From Strongylocentrotus droebachiensis (taxonomy: Eukaryota > Echinodermata > Echinoidea > Camarodonta > Strongylocentrotidae), in contig JAVYIG010005275.1 in assembly GCA_035222895.1 (NCBI GenBank), positions 62,001 through 126,000 on the forward strand: a DNA stretch of 64,000 nucleotides, read 5' to 3'. Of the stretch, positions 1 to 14,000 are shown piece by piece (within the stretch, counting starts at the first letter, position 1; each line of letters starts with the position of its first letter). Both the position numbers and the translations under genes were made by a program. Below the pieces are notes generated by a model, which was not told where the DNA came from, did no database searches, and saw only the letters and a list, made by a program, of their open reading frames with translations.

Positions 1-206
1 CATATTAATCATAATGGAGGCACCTACATGTAATTTGTAGACATCCTGTACAATGTTGTAATTGTATTTCCTGGCTGTGGCCAAGCTACTCTGAAGCACT
101 GAAAGCATTCAAGGAACTAAGCATTTTTTCTACCAAGTAACCAGTTCAACTGAGAGTTACAAATCTGAGTGTAAAATAATGATGACAGTGCTGAAATGAG
201 ATCAAA

Positions 207-352
207 GCCCCTGTTTCATAAAATTTGTTATCATTAAAAAATGCTCAATTTCGATGACAAATTTGCTCTCAGCCATAAAATACCATAATTTCAGTAGCTT
301 ATAACAATTATTGTAACTTGCTATTGATAACAAGTTTTATGTAAGAGGGCCC
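207..352. repeat. Short inverted-repeat element, 'ttgttatcaataacaa' family, copy 1
   Basis: Starts near tgtttcataaaatttgttatc and ends near ttgataacaagttttat. Related copies lie at 46319-46445 and 62482-62628. MITE-like, with no coding capacity. Confidence 0.6.
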
Positions 353-507
353 TGATGATTGCTGGAAATCAATGAAACAGGACTTTACAACATCCAAATC
401 TTCATGGCAATGCCCTTTGCTTGATGATGCACCACTTCTTTTTAGGCTGCACCCTGAAGAAAATAGTCCAACTTTGGTGTTTAGTATTTATGAGCAAAGT
501 AGCATAT

Positions 508-630
508 GGGCCCGTCTTATAAAGAGTTGCGATTGATCAGAATGCATCACAAGTCCTCCAATCAATCTCAAGTTTGCAGTCTCCTTACATCTCTTACATG
601 TATGTACATAGTTCCGATCACAAATAAATG
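508..630. repeat. Dispersed repeat, 'gtcttataaagagttgcgattgatc' family, copy 1
   Basis: The same sequence recurs at 13573-13729 and 25574-25739, starting gtcttata and followed by cgcaagtcctccaatcaat. MITE-like. Confidence 0.6.
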
Positions 631-645
631 TTTACAACATGTTGT

Positions 646-1460
646 CATGGGCCCGTATTCTGAAGTCGTATCTAACTCCTGTTTAACTAAACAGTTGTCT
701 AAGTCCTGTCTAAGTCCTGTCTAACTTTAGTCACGAAGTCGTGTCTAACTTTTTTTGTATTCTGAAGTCGTGTCTAAATAAAGACAACTGCGAGGGGTTG
801 TTTAAGTCCTGTTTAAGGGCGCGATTCTGCTGCTTTTCAACGTCGACGGTACACTCTACTTGCTGACCCCGAACTTGGGGGGAAAACGATGGTACATGCA
901 TCCTCTAAAATTTCAAATACGTTTTGCCAGATTTTTTCTTGTGTAGCCTAATTTTTTTTCTCGATAATATTAACTACTCTTATCTACTGGTGACATCTTG
1001 AAAATTCCATAATCTATAATAAGCTAACCATTCTGTTGGAGAAGTTTCTTTTCTGGTTCTTCCGAGCACTGAGGCACTGATAAGTGATATTATTAGTGTG
1101 TTTGTCAATCCAGTGTATACGTACACAGTACATTAGTCATTACGTCACGATCACATCACCATGGTACCAGCACCTATTTATCCTGTGCGCGCACGCATGC
1201 GCATTGGGTCTATCGTCAGAATTAACACCTACTGGGCATGCGCAGAAGTCGTGACTAAAAGTTAAACACGACTTGCTTAACACGACTTAGATAGTACTTA
1301 AACAGTTGTTTAGTTAGACGAGACTTAGACACGACTTCAGAATATGAAATTTAGTTAGACAGGACTTAGACACGACCTCGCGTCTAAGTCGTGTCTAACT
1401 AAACAGTTGTTTAACTTTAGACATGGCTAAGTTAGACACGACTTCAGAATATGGGCCATG
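646..1460. mobile_element. Terminal-inverted-repeat element of about 815 bp
   Basis: The ends are catgggcccgtattctgaag and cttcagaatatgggccatg. Many internal direct and inverted copies of 'agtcgtgtctaact' lie beside each end. No transposase frame; non-autonomous. It takes up most of the sequence left of E1. Confidence 0.65.
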
Positions 1461-1548
1461 GTATTTACTAACCCTCTATAGTATTTACTGACTATTGTGT
1501 CTAATGATACACTACATGTACTACTAACTCCCTACGGTGTCTACTAAC

Positions 1549-1707
1549 CTTCTTCACAAGTGAGACAGGAATCCTCGCCCATCTCATCCTGATAAGTGCC
1601 GTCCTGGCAGCGGGTGGGTGTGGCTAAGTTTGCCACACAGTAGTGACCAGTCGGACAGAGGTAATCTCCTGGGGTGGGAGTGACCTGACCCGGTGGACAA
1701 TAGTATC
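1549..1707 (-). CDS. Exon E1, module M61 (position e)
   Basis: Phase 1/1, 53 codons. Starts Y-Y-C-P-P-G after acceptor CACAG and ends C-L-T-C-E-E-G at donor GTTAGT. The short QDEMGEDSC loop is the e-position signature. Joined to E2 the split codon reads A|GA (Arg) where Gly is usual. It ends in mid-module, so at least one more exon must lie beyond the left edge. Confidence 0.88.
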
Positions 1708-4700
1708 CTGTGTCATGGAAGAAAAAATAAAAGAAGACTCGAAATGAGATGAATTCTGTCATCCATGTAAGACGTGAGTTGGTAGCTGTAATGTCTGTGG
1801 TATGATCTGCTTTCTGTCTTAGTCTACAAACTGACCTACATGTATATTTCAAACTGGGTTAGGTACATGTACATGTATCTGATTGTTACACATCTGTAAA
1901 AACCCTGACATAAACACACAAACACACACGCGCGCATACACAAACACAACATTCATGAAACTTTATAGCTGAATTCATAAACAATTGTAAAGACAGGGTA
2001 ATGCATTATTTTTTTCTTTCAGTAAATTGGTAATCTACCTTGGCTAGGAGGATAAGACACAACTTAAAATTTGTCCTTGTGCTACAAAATAATAAATAAT
2101 AATATGTCCTTTTATATAGCGCAGCTACTATACTAAGACATACTGCGCTTAATACATGTATCATGTTTATCACCCCAGATGTAGCTAAGCAGCCACAAAA
2201 AGGTGCTGAAGCGTTCAGCTAACTTCTTCTTAATAGGTACCCATTTAGTTCACTTGAATGGAGAGTGGAAACAAATGGAGATTATTGCCTTGCCAAATGA
2301 CACTAGTGCCATGGTGGGACGCAAATCACGAAAAATGCTTAAAAGTTAATACAGTGAAACCTGCCTATTAAGACTACACAAGGGAGATAAGAAAAGTGGT
2401 CTTTATAGGCAGGTGGTCTTTATTACAGGTTCCTTTAGTACATGTTTCAATGAGAAACCATTTTCAAGAGAAACAACAAATGTGGTCTTTGTAGACAGGT
2501 GGTCGCTAAACCAGATTTGACTGTATCTACTGAACTCACTTGCAGCACATTCCCCACTAGTCGTACTGGCACCGGTCTCGTTACAGTAATACCCTCCTTG
2601 ACATGGCTGGCAGTCTGAGAACTCATCCTGGTTCAACGACGGATTATACGTCCCGTTTGAGCACGGCGTCGGGAGACTACTGCCCTCTGGACAGTAATGA
2701 CCGACAGTGCAGTCCACCTGGCGAGGGTCAGATGACCCGGAAGGACAGTAGTAGCCTGGGTCACAGGAGTTGGTAGGGAGGGCCAGGCCAGCGAGGTCAC
2801 AGTATTGACTGGCTGTGCAGGGCACCGGGGCTCCTGAGCCAAGAGGGCAGAAATAGCCTGGTTGACACTCTCCACCGTTGGTAGATGGCTGGATAGATCG
2901 AGAAAACAGAAATGACTTCAGATATCTTGTCACAAGGATAGCTATCACCAGCCAAGAAAACAGTCAGGTTATTGGATATCCCTTACTCCTCTCACTCTCC
3001 TCCCCTCCCACTACAGTGACTGCAATGCCATCCCTTGTCACACTCATCAGTTGAGGGCGAGTTCCCAGTGCCAGCACAACAGTCATCCAGTCTGTCAGGT
3101 TATAAAGTCACTCCTTTCCCCTAAAATCCCTTCTCCACTTAATCTACCTTCCCTTTCATACGCCTTCTCTAAATCCCTTTCCTTCAGACTCCTCCTTTTT
3201 ATTTCCCTCCACTTGTTCCCTCTCCTTAGCCCACTCTTTAATCCCTAACCTTCAATACCTAATCCATTCTGATTTTAAATTTCAAGTTTTCAGAGAGCTG
3301 TTACTCCTATCACAGACACTAAAATAGCATATAATTGATTTTATTGTAATCTATAGCTTACATAACTCATTCAATTCTTTTTTTACTTCTGACATTTTAA
3401 TCTCTAACCAATTTCCTCTTTATCTACCCACCTGAGTCTCATTAGCTCCACCAGTGCAGTACCACCCTTCATCACACTCGTCTGTAGGATGTGAGTTTCC
3501 ATAGCCAGCGCAGTACCTTAATCCCTTTCCTTTAAACTCCTCCTTTTTATTTCCCTCCACTTGATTCCCCTTTTTAATCCTCTCTTTAATCCCTAACTCT
3601 TAATGCCCTTTAATCCCACACCACTTTCTCTCTTGATCTACCCACCTGAGTCTCCTTAGTTTCCCTAAACTCTTTCTTTTAATCTCCCTCCATTTGATCC
3701 CTGTCCTCTCTTTAATCCCTAACCCTCAATACCCTTTAATCCCACACCACTCTCCTCTTGATCTACCAACCTGAGTCTCATTAGCTCCACCAGTGCAGTA
3801 CCACCCTTCATCACACTCGTCTGTAGGATGTGAGTTCCCATAGCCAGCACAGTACCATCCTGGCAAGCAGTCCAGGCATGCCGCTTGGCTGTGCTGTACG
3901 GTCAGGTTGTTGAAGGTGCCCGGTGGACAGGGATGGGCGTAGGGATCAGGAGTGTTCAGCTCACAATAGTATCCTTGAAGAGACAAACAGAAAAAGAAAA
4001 GTACATTACTATTTGTGAGCATGTGTACATGTATTTTACCCTACACTTCAAACCTGGCAAGGGTGGATATGTCAAACAACATGATGAATGTTGACAGTAG
4101 GATACTTGTGCAATTCTGACCTCCTTTAAAAGTGACAAAAAAATCAGCTCGTTGACTGCGGTCACTCATCGGGAACCAAAAGAAGAAGTATCATTATTTC
4201 GACACCATCATCTGTTACTCTTCGGTGGAGTCTTATATCACTGTTAACTGTAAATTTGAATATCAACCTATTGCCTACTGGAACCATGCGGTTCTTGTAT
4301 TAAGCCTATGAACTTGAGAGAATTCAGTGATCAACAGGTTAATCATACATTAACTTACAGTACAGTGTAAAATAATGTTTTGCTCCTTGTACAAGGGGTG
4401 CAAGATATGAATCATTTCAAGACCTTTTCGAGTCAAAGTTAAAATATCTGGGATTGAGATTTTACACAATCAAGCAAGATTTACCTTGAAATCTAGTAAT
4501 TTAGTTATTGCAACCAAGAAGGTTGGATTTCAAATACGAATTAAGAGTACAAAGTGATACATAACAATCAAACAATGGTAGAATAATTTACACAATTAAC
4601 TTATATGGAGTATACAAAGAGAGTGGTACATAAATAAATGAATAACTATGTGGTGATTACAATCAAATCAAATATTGTTAAACGAGAGTATATTGGTGAA

Positions 4701-5014
4701 TCGATGCATACCAAACATGTCGAAGAAGAAATTGCAAGCATTAGTTTCTTGAGAGAGAATGTACTTACCTGATGGGCATTCATTAGCTTGGTAGTCAGTG
4801 GTGTTGCCATAGCAATAGTATCCTACGGGACAGTCCTTACAGTCCCATGCTCCAGGCTCGTCGTTGTATGTACCAGCAGGACAACCTGGGAGTTGGTAAA
4901 CAAAGAGAGACAGAGAGAGAGGGGGGGGGGGGGGGAGAGGGGGGAGGACAGAGAGAGAGACAGACAGACACACAGACAGAGAGAGATAATGAGAGAGAGA
5001 GAGATAGAGAGGGG

Positions 5015-5045
<31 letters not shown>

Positions 5046-8000
5046 GGGGAGAGAGACAGACAGACAGACAGAAAGACAGACAGAGAGAGATAATGAGAGA
5101 GAGAGAGAGATATTACAGAAGAATAAAGGAACAATGCATTATTCAATAACCATATAAATGAGGAGTCAAACTTTTGCTGAGCACTTTAGGAAGCACAGGC
5201 ATTTAAACGCATAAGAACAGTTTCGGTGAACCCCCATTCCAAATACCTTTTCACTACAAGTAGTGTACCTTATCTTTAAATGCATGAACTTTGAATTTAC
5301 ATAATATAAGTTGTCATACTTTTTCTTCTTTACAAATGGTTTGTAAGTGCTAGGGTACTTGGCGGCGTGATCAATGGTGTCGCTTGGTAGAGCAAATTAT
5401 TGAACATCTTAAAGCTCTCTAGAAACCTTCAGGGTGCTCCAATCCCTCAACACAGAAGCGACCCTTTGGACGCACATGGCCAAAGTCAAGATCTACATTC
5501 ATATTCACTTGACAACAAGTTACTTGGGAGGGCAGAGTCAGAAATTTTTTTAAAACTCTCAAGAATACCTACCTTCAGGATACCCAGATCCTTCTACACA
5601 GAAGTGGCCCTCAGGTCATCCTTTGTACACACATGGCTGATAGTCAAAATCTACATGTACTTTCATCTTGAAAATAATTTACTTGGGAGGACAGAGTCAG
5701 AAACATTTTTGAAAACTTTAAAGAACACCTACCCTTAGGATACTCTGATCTTTCTACAAAGAATTACCCCTCAGGTCATCCTTTGGACACACATGACTGA
5801 TAGTCAAGATCTACTTTAATAATTTACTTGGGAGAACAGAGTCTGAAACATTTTGAAACTTTAAAGAAGACCTACCTTCAGGATAGTCTGATCCTTCCAC
5901 ACAGAAGTGGCCCTCTGGACAGACATGGCCAATGATTGGATGCACAGTATCTGTAGGACACTGGCTGTCGTTGAGGTACAGAGGATTGGGTCTGTCCGCT
6001 CCAGAGACACAGTAGTAACCCCGGGTGCAAAGGTCAGTAGGAGAGGTCAGATTCACGCCCTGGCAGTATGAACCTGATAGACATGAAGAAGAAGAAATTA
6101 AAGCATTACATTTATGAAGATGATATATATTTTATCAGTGAATAGAGGTGTCATGGTCGAGTGGTTTAAATCGCCAATACGGAATCATATATTAAAGGGA
6201 TTGGGTAACTTTGCCTCAGATTCTGAAACAAAATCCTGGATTTAGCTCATGCTGCTAAGATAATTATAAACCTTTAGGTCAGTCAGGAACCCCATGACTT
6301 TTACAAGCCGATCCCCTGTCTGATTATCAAGATATTTATAATTGGAAATCGAAGTCAAATTTTGTGTTTTCATAACACTACAGTCTATTGGGGAAAACGA
6401 GTATGTTAAAACCGGTCACTCAAAGAGCTTTACTTTTTTGAGGCACTTCTTGGTAATTTTGAAGCGCAATTTTTTTAGGGCTTCACTATTACACCATTTC
6501 AAAGACACTTATAACAGGTAGGGCTACGCATCTCAAATTTAACATTGTTAAACGATGCCTTTAATGGTATTTTACTTCACCTGCATCACAAGGTGTGCAT
6601 TCCAGGATGTTGGTGAGTCCTGCCGTCTTGCCATAGGTTCCCGCAGGACATGGCTGCCAGTCATGACCAGTGCCGTTCGGACAGTAGTAACCCTGAGGGC
6701 AGGACCAACTGGTGCTTCCAGCATCACCTTCAACTACAAGCTCTGGGAGACAGTAGTAACCTGTGACAGGGTGGCATGAAAGAAAGGACAACGTTAAAGA
6801 ATGATTCCACTGTACATTATTACAACATTTCAATAACAAGGCTTTAGTCATGTCTGGGGTTGTTGGGACAGTAGTAACCCTGAGGGCAGGACCAGCTGGT
6901 GCTTCCTGCGTCACCTTCCACTACTAGCTCTGGGATACAGTAGTAACCTGTGACAGGGTGGCATGAAAGAAAGGACAACGTTAAAGAATGATTCTACCGT
7001 TCATTATTACATCATTTCAATAACAAGGTTTAAGTCATGACCAGTGTCGTTCGGACAGTAGTAACCCTGAGGGCAGGACCAACTGGTGCTTCCAGCATCA
7101 ACTTCAACTACAAGCTCTGGGATACAGTAGTAACCTGTGACAGGGTGGCATGAAAGAAAGGACAACGTTAAAGAATGATTCCACTGTACATTATTACAAC
7201 ATTTCAATAACAAGGCTTTAGTCATGTCTGGGGTTGTTGGGACAGTAGTAACCCTGAGGGCAGGACCAGCTGGTGCTTCCTGCGTCACCTTCCACTACTA
7301 GCTCTGGGATACAGTAGTAACCTGTGACAGGGTGGCATGAAAGAAAGGACAACGTTAAAGAATGATTCTACCGTTCATTATTACATCATTTCAATAACAA
7401 GGTTTTAGTCATGACCAGTGTCGTTCGGACAGTAGTAACCCTGAGGGCAGGACCAACTGGTGCTTCCAGCATCAACTTCAACTACAAGCTCTGGGATACA
7501 GTAGTAACCTGTGACAGGGTGGCATGAGAGACAGGACAACGTTAAAGAATGATTCTACTGTTCATTATAACAAATTTTCAAGACATGGCTGTCTGGAAGT
7601 CGTGTCCGGGACCGTTGGGACAATAGTAAACCAGAGGGCAAGCCCTAGTGATGCTTTCAGCATCAGCTTCAACCACCAGCTTTGGAATACAGTAGTACCT
7701 TGTGACAGAGTGGCATGAAAGATTGAACAACGTGAAAGAGGATACTACATTTCCAAATTGCAAAAAAGTACAACAAAACCTTGAATCATAATGTGCTAGA
7801 TACAAACTAGATGGAACTTCGACTGCGCGCAGTCGAAATGATGCCTCCGTCATAGAGCAATTTTACAAACCAAAACAGAAGAAATTGTTCAAATTCAAGT
7901 TCAATTGTAATCCATTAACAGGTTCTCAGAATATCGTGATTACAAGCAATTTCTCATATACATATATGACCCTTTGATCTTTGACCACATGACCCTAACA

Positions 8001-11000
8001 TCTACTCAGTTCATTGGCTCTGCAAGATGTCCCGAGTTAAATAGTAATCCATCTGTCAGTTCTAATGAGAATGGTTCACAAGCTATTTTTGCATACATAA
8101 TGAGCCCATGACCTTTGACCTTTGACCTCATGACCCAAGAATCTACTCAGTTCATTGGCTCTGCAAGATACATACATGATCTAAGTTTGGGAGGAATCCA
8201 TCAATCTGTTCTAATGATAATGCGATCACAAGCTATTTTTGCATGCATAATGAGCTGCATGACCTTTGACCTTGACCTCATGACCCCAAAATTTAATCAG
8301 TTCATCGGCTCTGCAAGTAACATACATGACCTAAGTTTGGCAGGAATCCATCAATCGGTTCTTGAGATAACGCGATCACGAGCTGTTTCAGCATACATAA
8401 TGAGCCCTGTGACCTTTGACCTTTGACCTCGTGACCCCCAAATCTAATCAGTTCATCGTCTCTGCAAGATACATACATGACCTAAGTTTGGCAGGAATCC
8501 ATCAATCGGTTCTTTAGATAACGCGATCACGAGCTGTTTTTGCATACATAATGAGCCCTGTGACCTTTGACCTTTGACCTCGTGACCCCAAAATCTAATC
8601 AGTTCATCGGCTCTGCAAGATACATACATGACCAAAGTTTGGCAGGAATCCATCAATTGGTTCTTCAGATAACGCGATCACGAGAACGGGACGTACGGAC
8701 GTACGTACGGACGTACGTACGGACGGACGTACGTACGGACGGACGGACGGACAACCCGAAAACATAATGCCTCCGGCTACTTCGTAACGGAGGCATAAAA
8801 AGAGAGTGTACTTCTTGATAATATTTTAGGTTTGTTCACCTTGGAGGGCATTAACTAAAGTAAAGCAGAATGACATGCAACATGGTCTATGAGGAAACCA
8901 TTTGTTTTTCCCCTTATCCATGTGATAGTGTAACTGTAAGAAGACAATTAGCTAAAAAAACATTTATTTTATTATGTCAATGGTTATCAATTCAGCTTTA
9001 TCTGTTCCAGGGAGGGGAACGTGAACCCTTGGGCCTCTCACCAGTGGGTAAAACTTGTTCAGAATGTGCAAGAAATACCATTACACTGGATGGTTTCTGT
9101 TAACTCTTTTACAAAGAGAGCAGTATTGTTTTTCAAATGAAAATACATGTATGTAGTTTGCGACTCTTCAATAAAAAGGTTTAAAAGTCATTTCCAAGGA
9201 ATAGAGAGCTAACCACTGAAGCCTAGTCAGCGTCTGTGCAAGAGGGAAGAGGGAACATCTGAACATGAGGATGTTCTAGCACAATTACTATACCCACCTT
9301 CTGGACAAACTTGGCATGCAGCCTGTCCCTCGCTATCGGTGTAAGTTCCAGCAACACAGTCCTGCGGTTCAGCACTACCAAGAGGGCATTGCTTGCCAAT
9401 AGGACAGATGACGGCCCTGGCGTAAGACGACCCTTGAGGGCAGTAGTAGCCTGGGGCACAGGAATCTGTAGGCTCCGTAAGACCTATGTAAAGGAAGAGT
9501 TGCAATAACGGTAAGACACAATACTCACAATCCTCTCTTGGATGTTTTTAATGCATATAAGTACTGTTCTTTGTAATGTACTCATCTTGGTGATGTATTT
9601 CCTGAAGTAACTACTTTGTATTTTTCTTTAAGCACTACAGGAGTGACGACCCTTCCTTATAAATAGGTGCAACTGATCTGAGTTGTTCACAAGTGAACTT
9701 GAGTATGATGTCAATTGTAACTGCAATGTAGGATATCATATTTTTAAAGTTTATGAAATGTCTAATTAGTCTTAGACTTTATAGGTCCGGGCCAAGATTT
9801 TTAAATTGCTACATGTACATAGAAATATGTAGAAGTATTTGATTCACAATTAAAGAATAATGAAAAGGGGCAATAACTCTCAGGCAAATCGCTTTTACCC
9901 AAGTTGTCTTGGTTTATTACTACGTTTTTGTCTTTAATAGTGAAATGAAGCGTAATACATGTAAAGCGTAGAAATAAAATGAATAGATGAAAAATCTTGA
10001 ACGTCCTAACCAAGTCCATTGCAGAAGTACCCAGGCGAACAGTGGAAACATTCTTCTTCCCTTGATATACCGGTGGCATTGAAGAACGTCCCGTTGGGGC
10101 ACGGCGTGGGGTCAAAGGTCGCTAGGCCACAGTAGTGTCCCTCTATGCAGATGAGACTGTGGGGCGTAGTAGAGCCCTCCTCGCAGTAATAGCCCAGAGA
10201 GCAAGGACCGCTGACCTCTGTGATGCCTGTAAAGAGAAGTCACAAGTAAAATGAAGTGGTAGCCTTTTGGAAAATTACCTATTTTACTGGCTCTTTCTTC
10301 CTTTCCCCCTCCCATGCTCTCACTATCTCCCCATTTGTTTGTTCTCTCTCTCTCTGTTTACCTATTTCCCTTCATTTCCAAATCTTTATATCTAAATATC
10401 TCTTTTGCAACACTTTTATAAATCTTTACATACAGTGTACAAGTACATGTATGTCTCTCTAGAATTCTGTCTTTATGAGATAACTCTTTTTCTCTTTCTT
10501 ATTATTATTTTTCTTAATTCTCTCTGTTTGTTCATACTCCCAAGTCAACTGTTACTGAAGATAAGATTATTGAACTTACCTGTCTTTATCTCTATCTCTT
10601 CTCACTCTTTCTCTTTCTCTCTCTCACTTTCTGGATCCCCTTCTCTCGTCTCCATAGATAATTCGCTCTTTGCTCTCTATACATGTACATACATGTACAT
10701 ATCTTATACAACATTATTATTATACCACAATCTTTCAACAACTCTGCCTCTGTCTGTCTGTCTCTCTCTCACTTTCTGGATCTCTTTCTCTCATCTCCAT
10801 AGATAATTCTTTCTTTGCTCTCTATACATACATATATTATCCAACATTATTATTATACCACAATCTTTCAACAACTCGGCCTCTGTCTGTCCCTCTCTCT
10901 CTCTCTCTCTCTCACTTTCTGGATCTCTTTCTCTCTCTTTCACTTTCTGGATCTCTTTCTCTCGTCTCCATAGATAATTCTTTCTTTGCTCCCTATACAT

Positions 11001-14000
11001 ACATATCTTATACAATATTATCATTATACCACAATCTTTCAACAGCTCTGTCTCTCTGTCTCTCTCTTTATCTCTCTTCCCTCTTCTTCTTCTTCTTCTT
11101 CTTCCTCCTCCTCCTCCTCCTCCTCCTCCTCCTCCTCCTCCTCCTCCTCCTCCTCCTCCTCCTCCCCCTCCTCTTCTTCATCTTCCTCCTCCTCCTCCTC
11201 CTCCTCCTCCTCCTCCTCCTCCTCCTACTCCTCCTCCTCCTCCTCTCTTCTTCCTTCAACCCACCTGTTTCATTACAGTAGTATCCCTCAGTGCAGTTCA
11301 AGCACTCTGCTTCAGACTGGAGTTTGATGTTAGGACTGAAGTAGCCCTCGGGGCAAGCAATGGGGCTGTCTGTTCCCTCCAGACAGTAGGATCCTGCTGG
11401 ACACTCATTATTGAACTCATCTGTTAAAGAGAGATAGGAAAATAATGCGCAAGTCATATAATATATCATACATAAAGAATGTATTATCAAATTGTTTATA
11501 TCTGAAGAATACAGCATTGGCTTCACATCATTTTTTTAATACTTTTCCTTCATTTTTTTTTCTCAGTCTATTGTAGTTACAGATCACCTGTACACATATA
11601 ATCTTTTTTGCTTTTATTTATGTAAATCACTTCATGCAAGTTTCTAATTTTGTTTTTTCTTCAAAAAGAGGGAAATCAACTTATTGTTCTGGTGATCATT
11701 TGCCTTGTTAAAACAATATCATTGCATTCTAACACATGTTCCTCATTATATGGTTGTGATAAGGAATAATTATTTTCCTATATTTGCCTTTTAGATTCAA
11801 ATGCATGAGATATTTTTAAAGTTGCATACAACTAGCCATTCCTACAGTCTCAGAGAATTTTAGAGAGAATTATATTAGCAAACTATACATATTGGTACTT
11901 GACAAATGTTGCAACTGAAACCAGATTGAAAGAATGTAAAGAACAAATGATGATATCGGAGCTGCCAATTTGAGTAAGGATACTCACCATACGTCGGAGT
12001 AGTGATGTTGGATCCCTTCCTGCAGTAGTAGCCTGCAGCACACATGACGGGTGGGTAGGCCAGGCCGATCTGGTTGCATGCATAGCCTCCTATACAGGGT
12101 GTACACTCGTCTTCTGCTACAATGCCTGCATGAACAACAAATATATGTTTTTGTTTAGTGCTACTCTCAATTTTGAAAGTCATCAATGGGCTTTTGGGGT
12201 TATTAACACAGACAAGCAAGATTCTAATATTTTAATGTGACTGAGACAATAAAAAAAGTACAAAGGAAAAGGGAAAAGGAATGTACATTTACACAAATAC
12301 AAATGTGAAGAAAACTGTTGATAAAAAGTTTACGATTACATGTACATGAATGAATTTAATGTTATTGGATATCCATCATGGTATTTCAATAGTTTTCAAG
12401 TCCATTGAGACTTCATAACTGACACTAGGCAGTACACCACAATCAACTATGTCTATAATCATCATTATTACTTGTTCCTGGTGCAACATGTAAGGTATTT
12501 AGTGGGAAAACAACGACTTGATTTGAAAACAACATATTGGGCTGTCTTAATGAAACTAAACTGTCAATAAGTTCCAAAGCCAACATTATGAACTCTTTAT
12601 ATTACTTCACTTACTTAAAGGGATAGTCCACCCCAGGATTTTCTTTAGCTGACGATATAGACCTAATAATACCATGAAGAATGATACAAGTCTCATTAAA
12701 ATCCATGATCACATAACGAAGATATATCGACTTTTTTATCGAAAATCAGCCGCCCCCCAAATGCAAATGCGTTACATGGGCATGAAACGATCGCCTAAAA
12801 ATAACCGATAGTATCGAAATTGTGACGTATGTTGCGAGCTGCCTTCTTATTTCGCAGACATTCACTTTCGCTTTCATTCATGATTCGTCGTGTCAGTGCG
12901 ATAACAGTGTACCGCGAGCGAAAGTGAATGTCTGCGAAATAAGAAGGCAGCTCGCAACATACGTCACAATGCGATCGTTTCATGCCCATGTAACGCATTT
13001 GCATTTGGGGGGCGGCTGATTTTCGATAAAAAAGTCGATATATCTTCGTTATGTGATCATGGATTTTAATGAGACTTGTATCATTCTTCATGGTATTATT
13101 AGGTCTATATCGTCAGCTAAAAAAAATCCTGGGGTGGACTTTCCCTTTAAAGGGAATTATCATCAATACCACATACCTGTCACGTTATTGAAGGTGCCAA
13201 AGGGACAAGGATACTGCTCCGCGTACTCTGTGCCTTCGGGGCAGTAATACCCGCTTGGACACACGTAGGACCCGGTCCAGACCACCGGCCCGATCGTGGC
13301 GTTACAATAGAATCCTTCTGGACACACCTTGCAGGTCCACTGGGCCGGGGTGTCTTGGTAAGTGCCGGAGGGGCAAGGCTCGGGGGCAGGACTGCCGGTC
13401 TCACAGAAGTAGCCTTCGGGGCAAGCGAATGAGGATGCATTGGCCACTGACTGACCCTCTGGACAGTAGTAGCCCTGTTCACACTCACCACTGGGAGACG
13501 GTAGGCCTTGCTCACCACAGAACATACCTGATGGAAAATATACAAGGGCATTTTATTTCAATTATCATACAAGGGCCCCGTCTTATAAGAGTTACGATTG
13601 ATCCAAATCAATCATAAGTCCTCTAATCAATCGCAAGTTTGCAGTCCCCTTTCTCTTATGTACATAGTTGCAATTGATATCGATTGCAGATAAGTTACGT
13701 TTAATATCACCTCTTTATAAGACAGGGCCAAGTACATGTAAAATAATGGACCACTCTTACAAAATGATAATTTGTTCATTGTTCATTGAACATATATGTA
13801 CATGATGGAAAATAAACAAGCACATTGCAGTATAATTATATTATCATACATGTATGTTTACAAAAAGGGACCACTCTTACAAAATAATAATTTGTTAATA
13901 CACCAGTTTACGGTTACAACAGTGCGCATACGTAGACATGGGCGCCATTTTAATTTACGAGTAAACAAAACCAAATGACCTCTAGAGGTCAGTGGTTTAT

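Noticed and set aside
3424-3517. Copy of E3 as an additional exon
   Set aside because: A donor is present, but the only AG gives the wrong phase and cuts into the module; no intact 5' half.
4788-5149. Opposing 100-codon frames rich in Arg/Glu or Ser/Leu
   Set aside because: Artefacts of the GA/GACA microsatellite upstream of E4.
6761-7720. Regular 187-bp array as a CRISPR or as five functional exons
   Set aside because: The genome is eukaryotic and the unit is exon plus intron sequence, not short repeat and spacer. Copies lack donors and hit stops.
10670-11327. Plus-strand Leu/Ser-rich frames of 113-203 codons
   Set aside because: Low-complexity CT and TCC repeats; no domain, no splice context.
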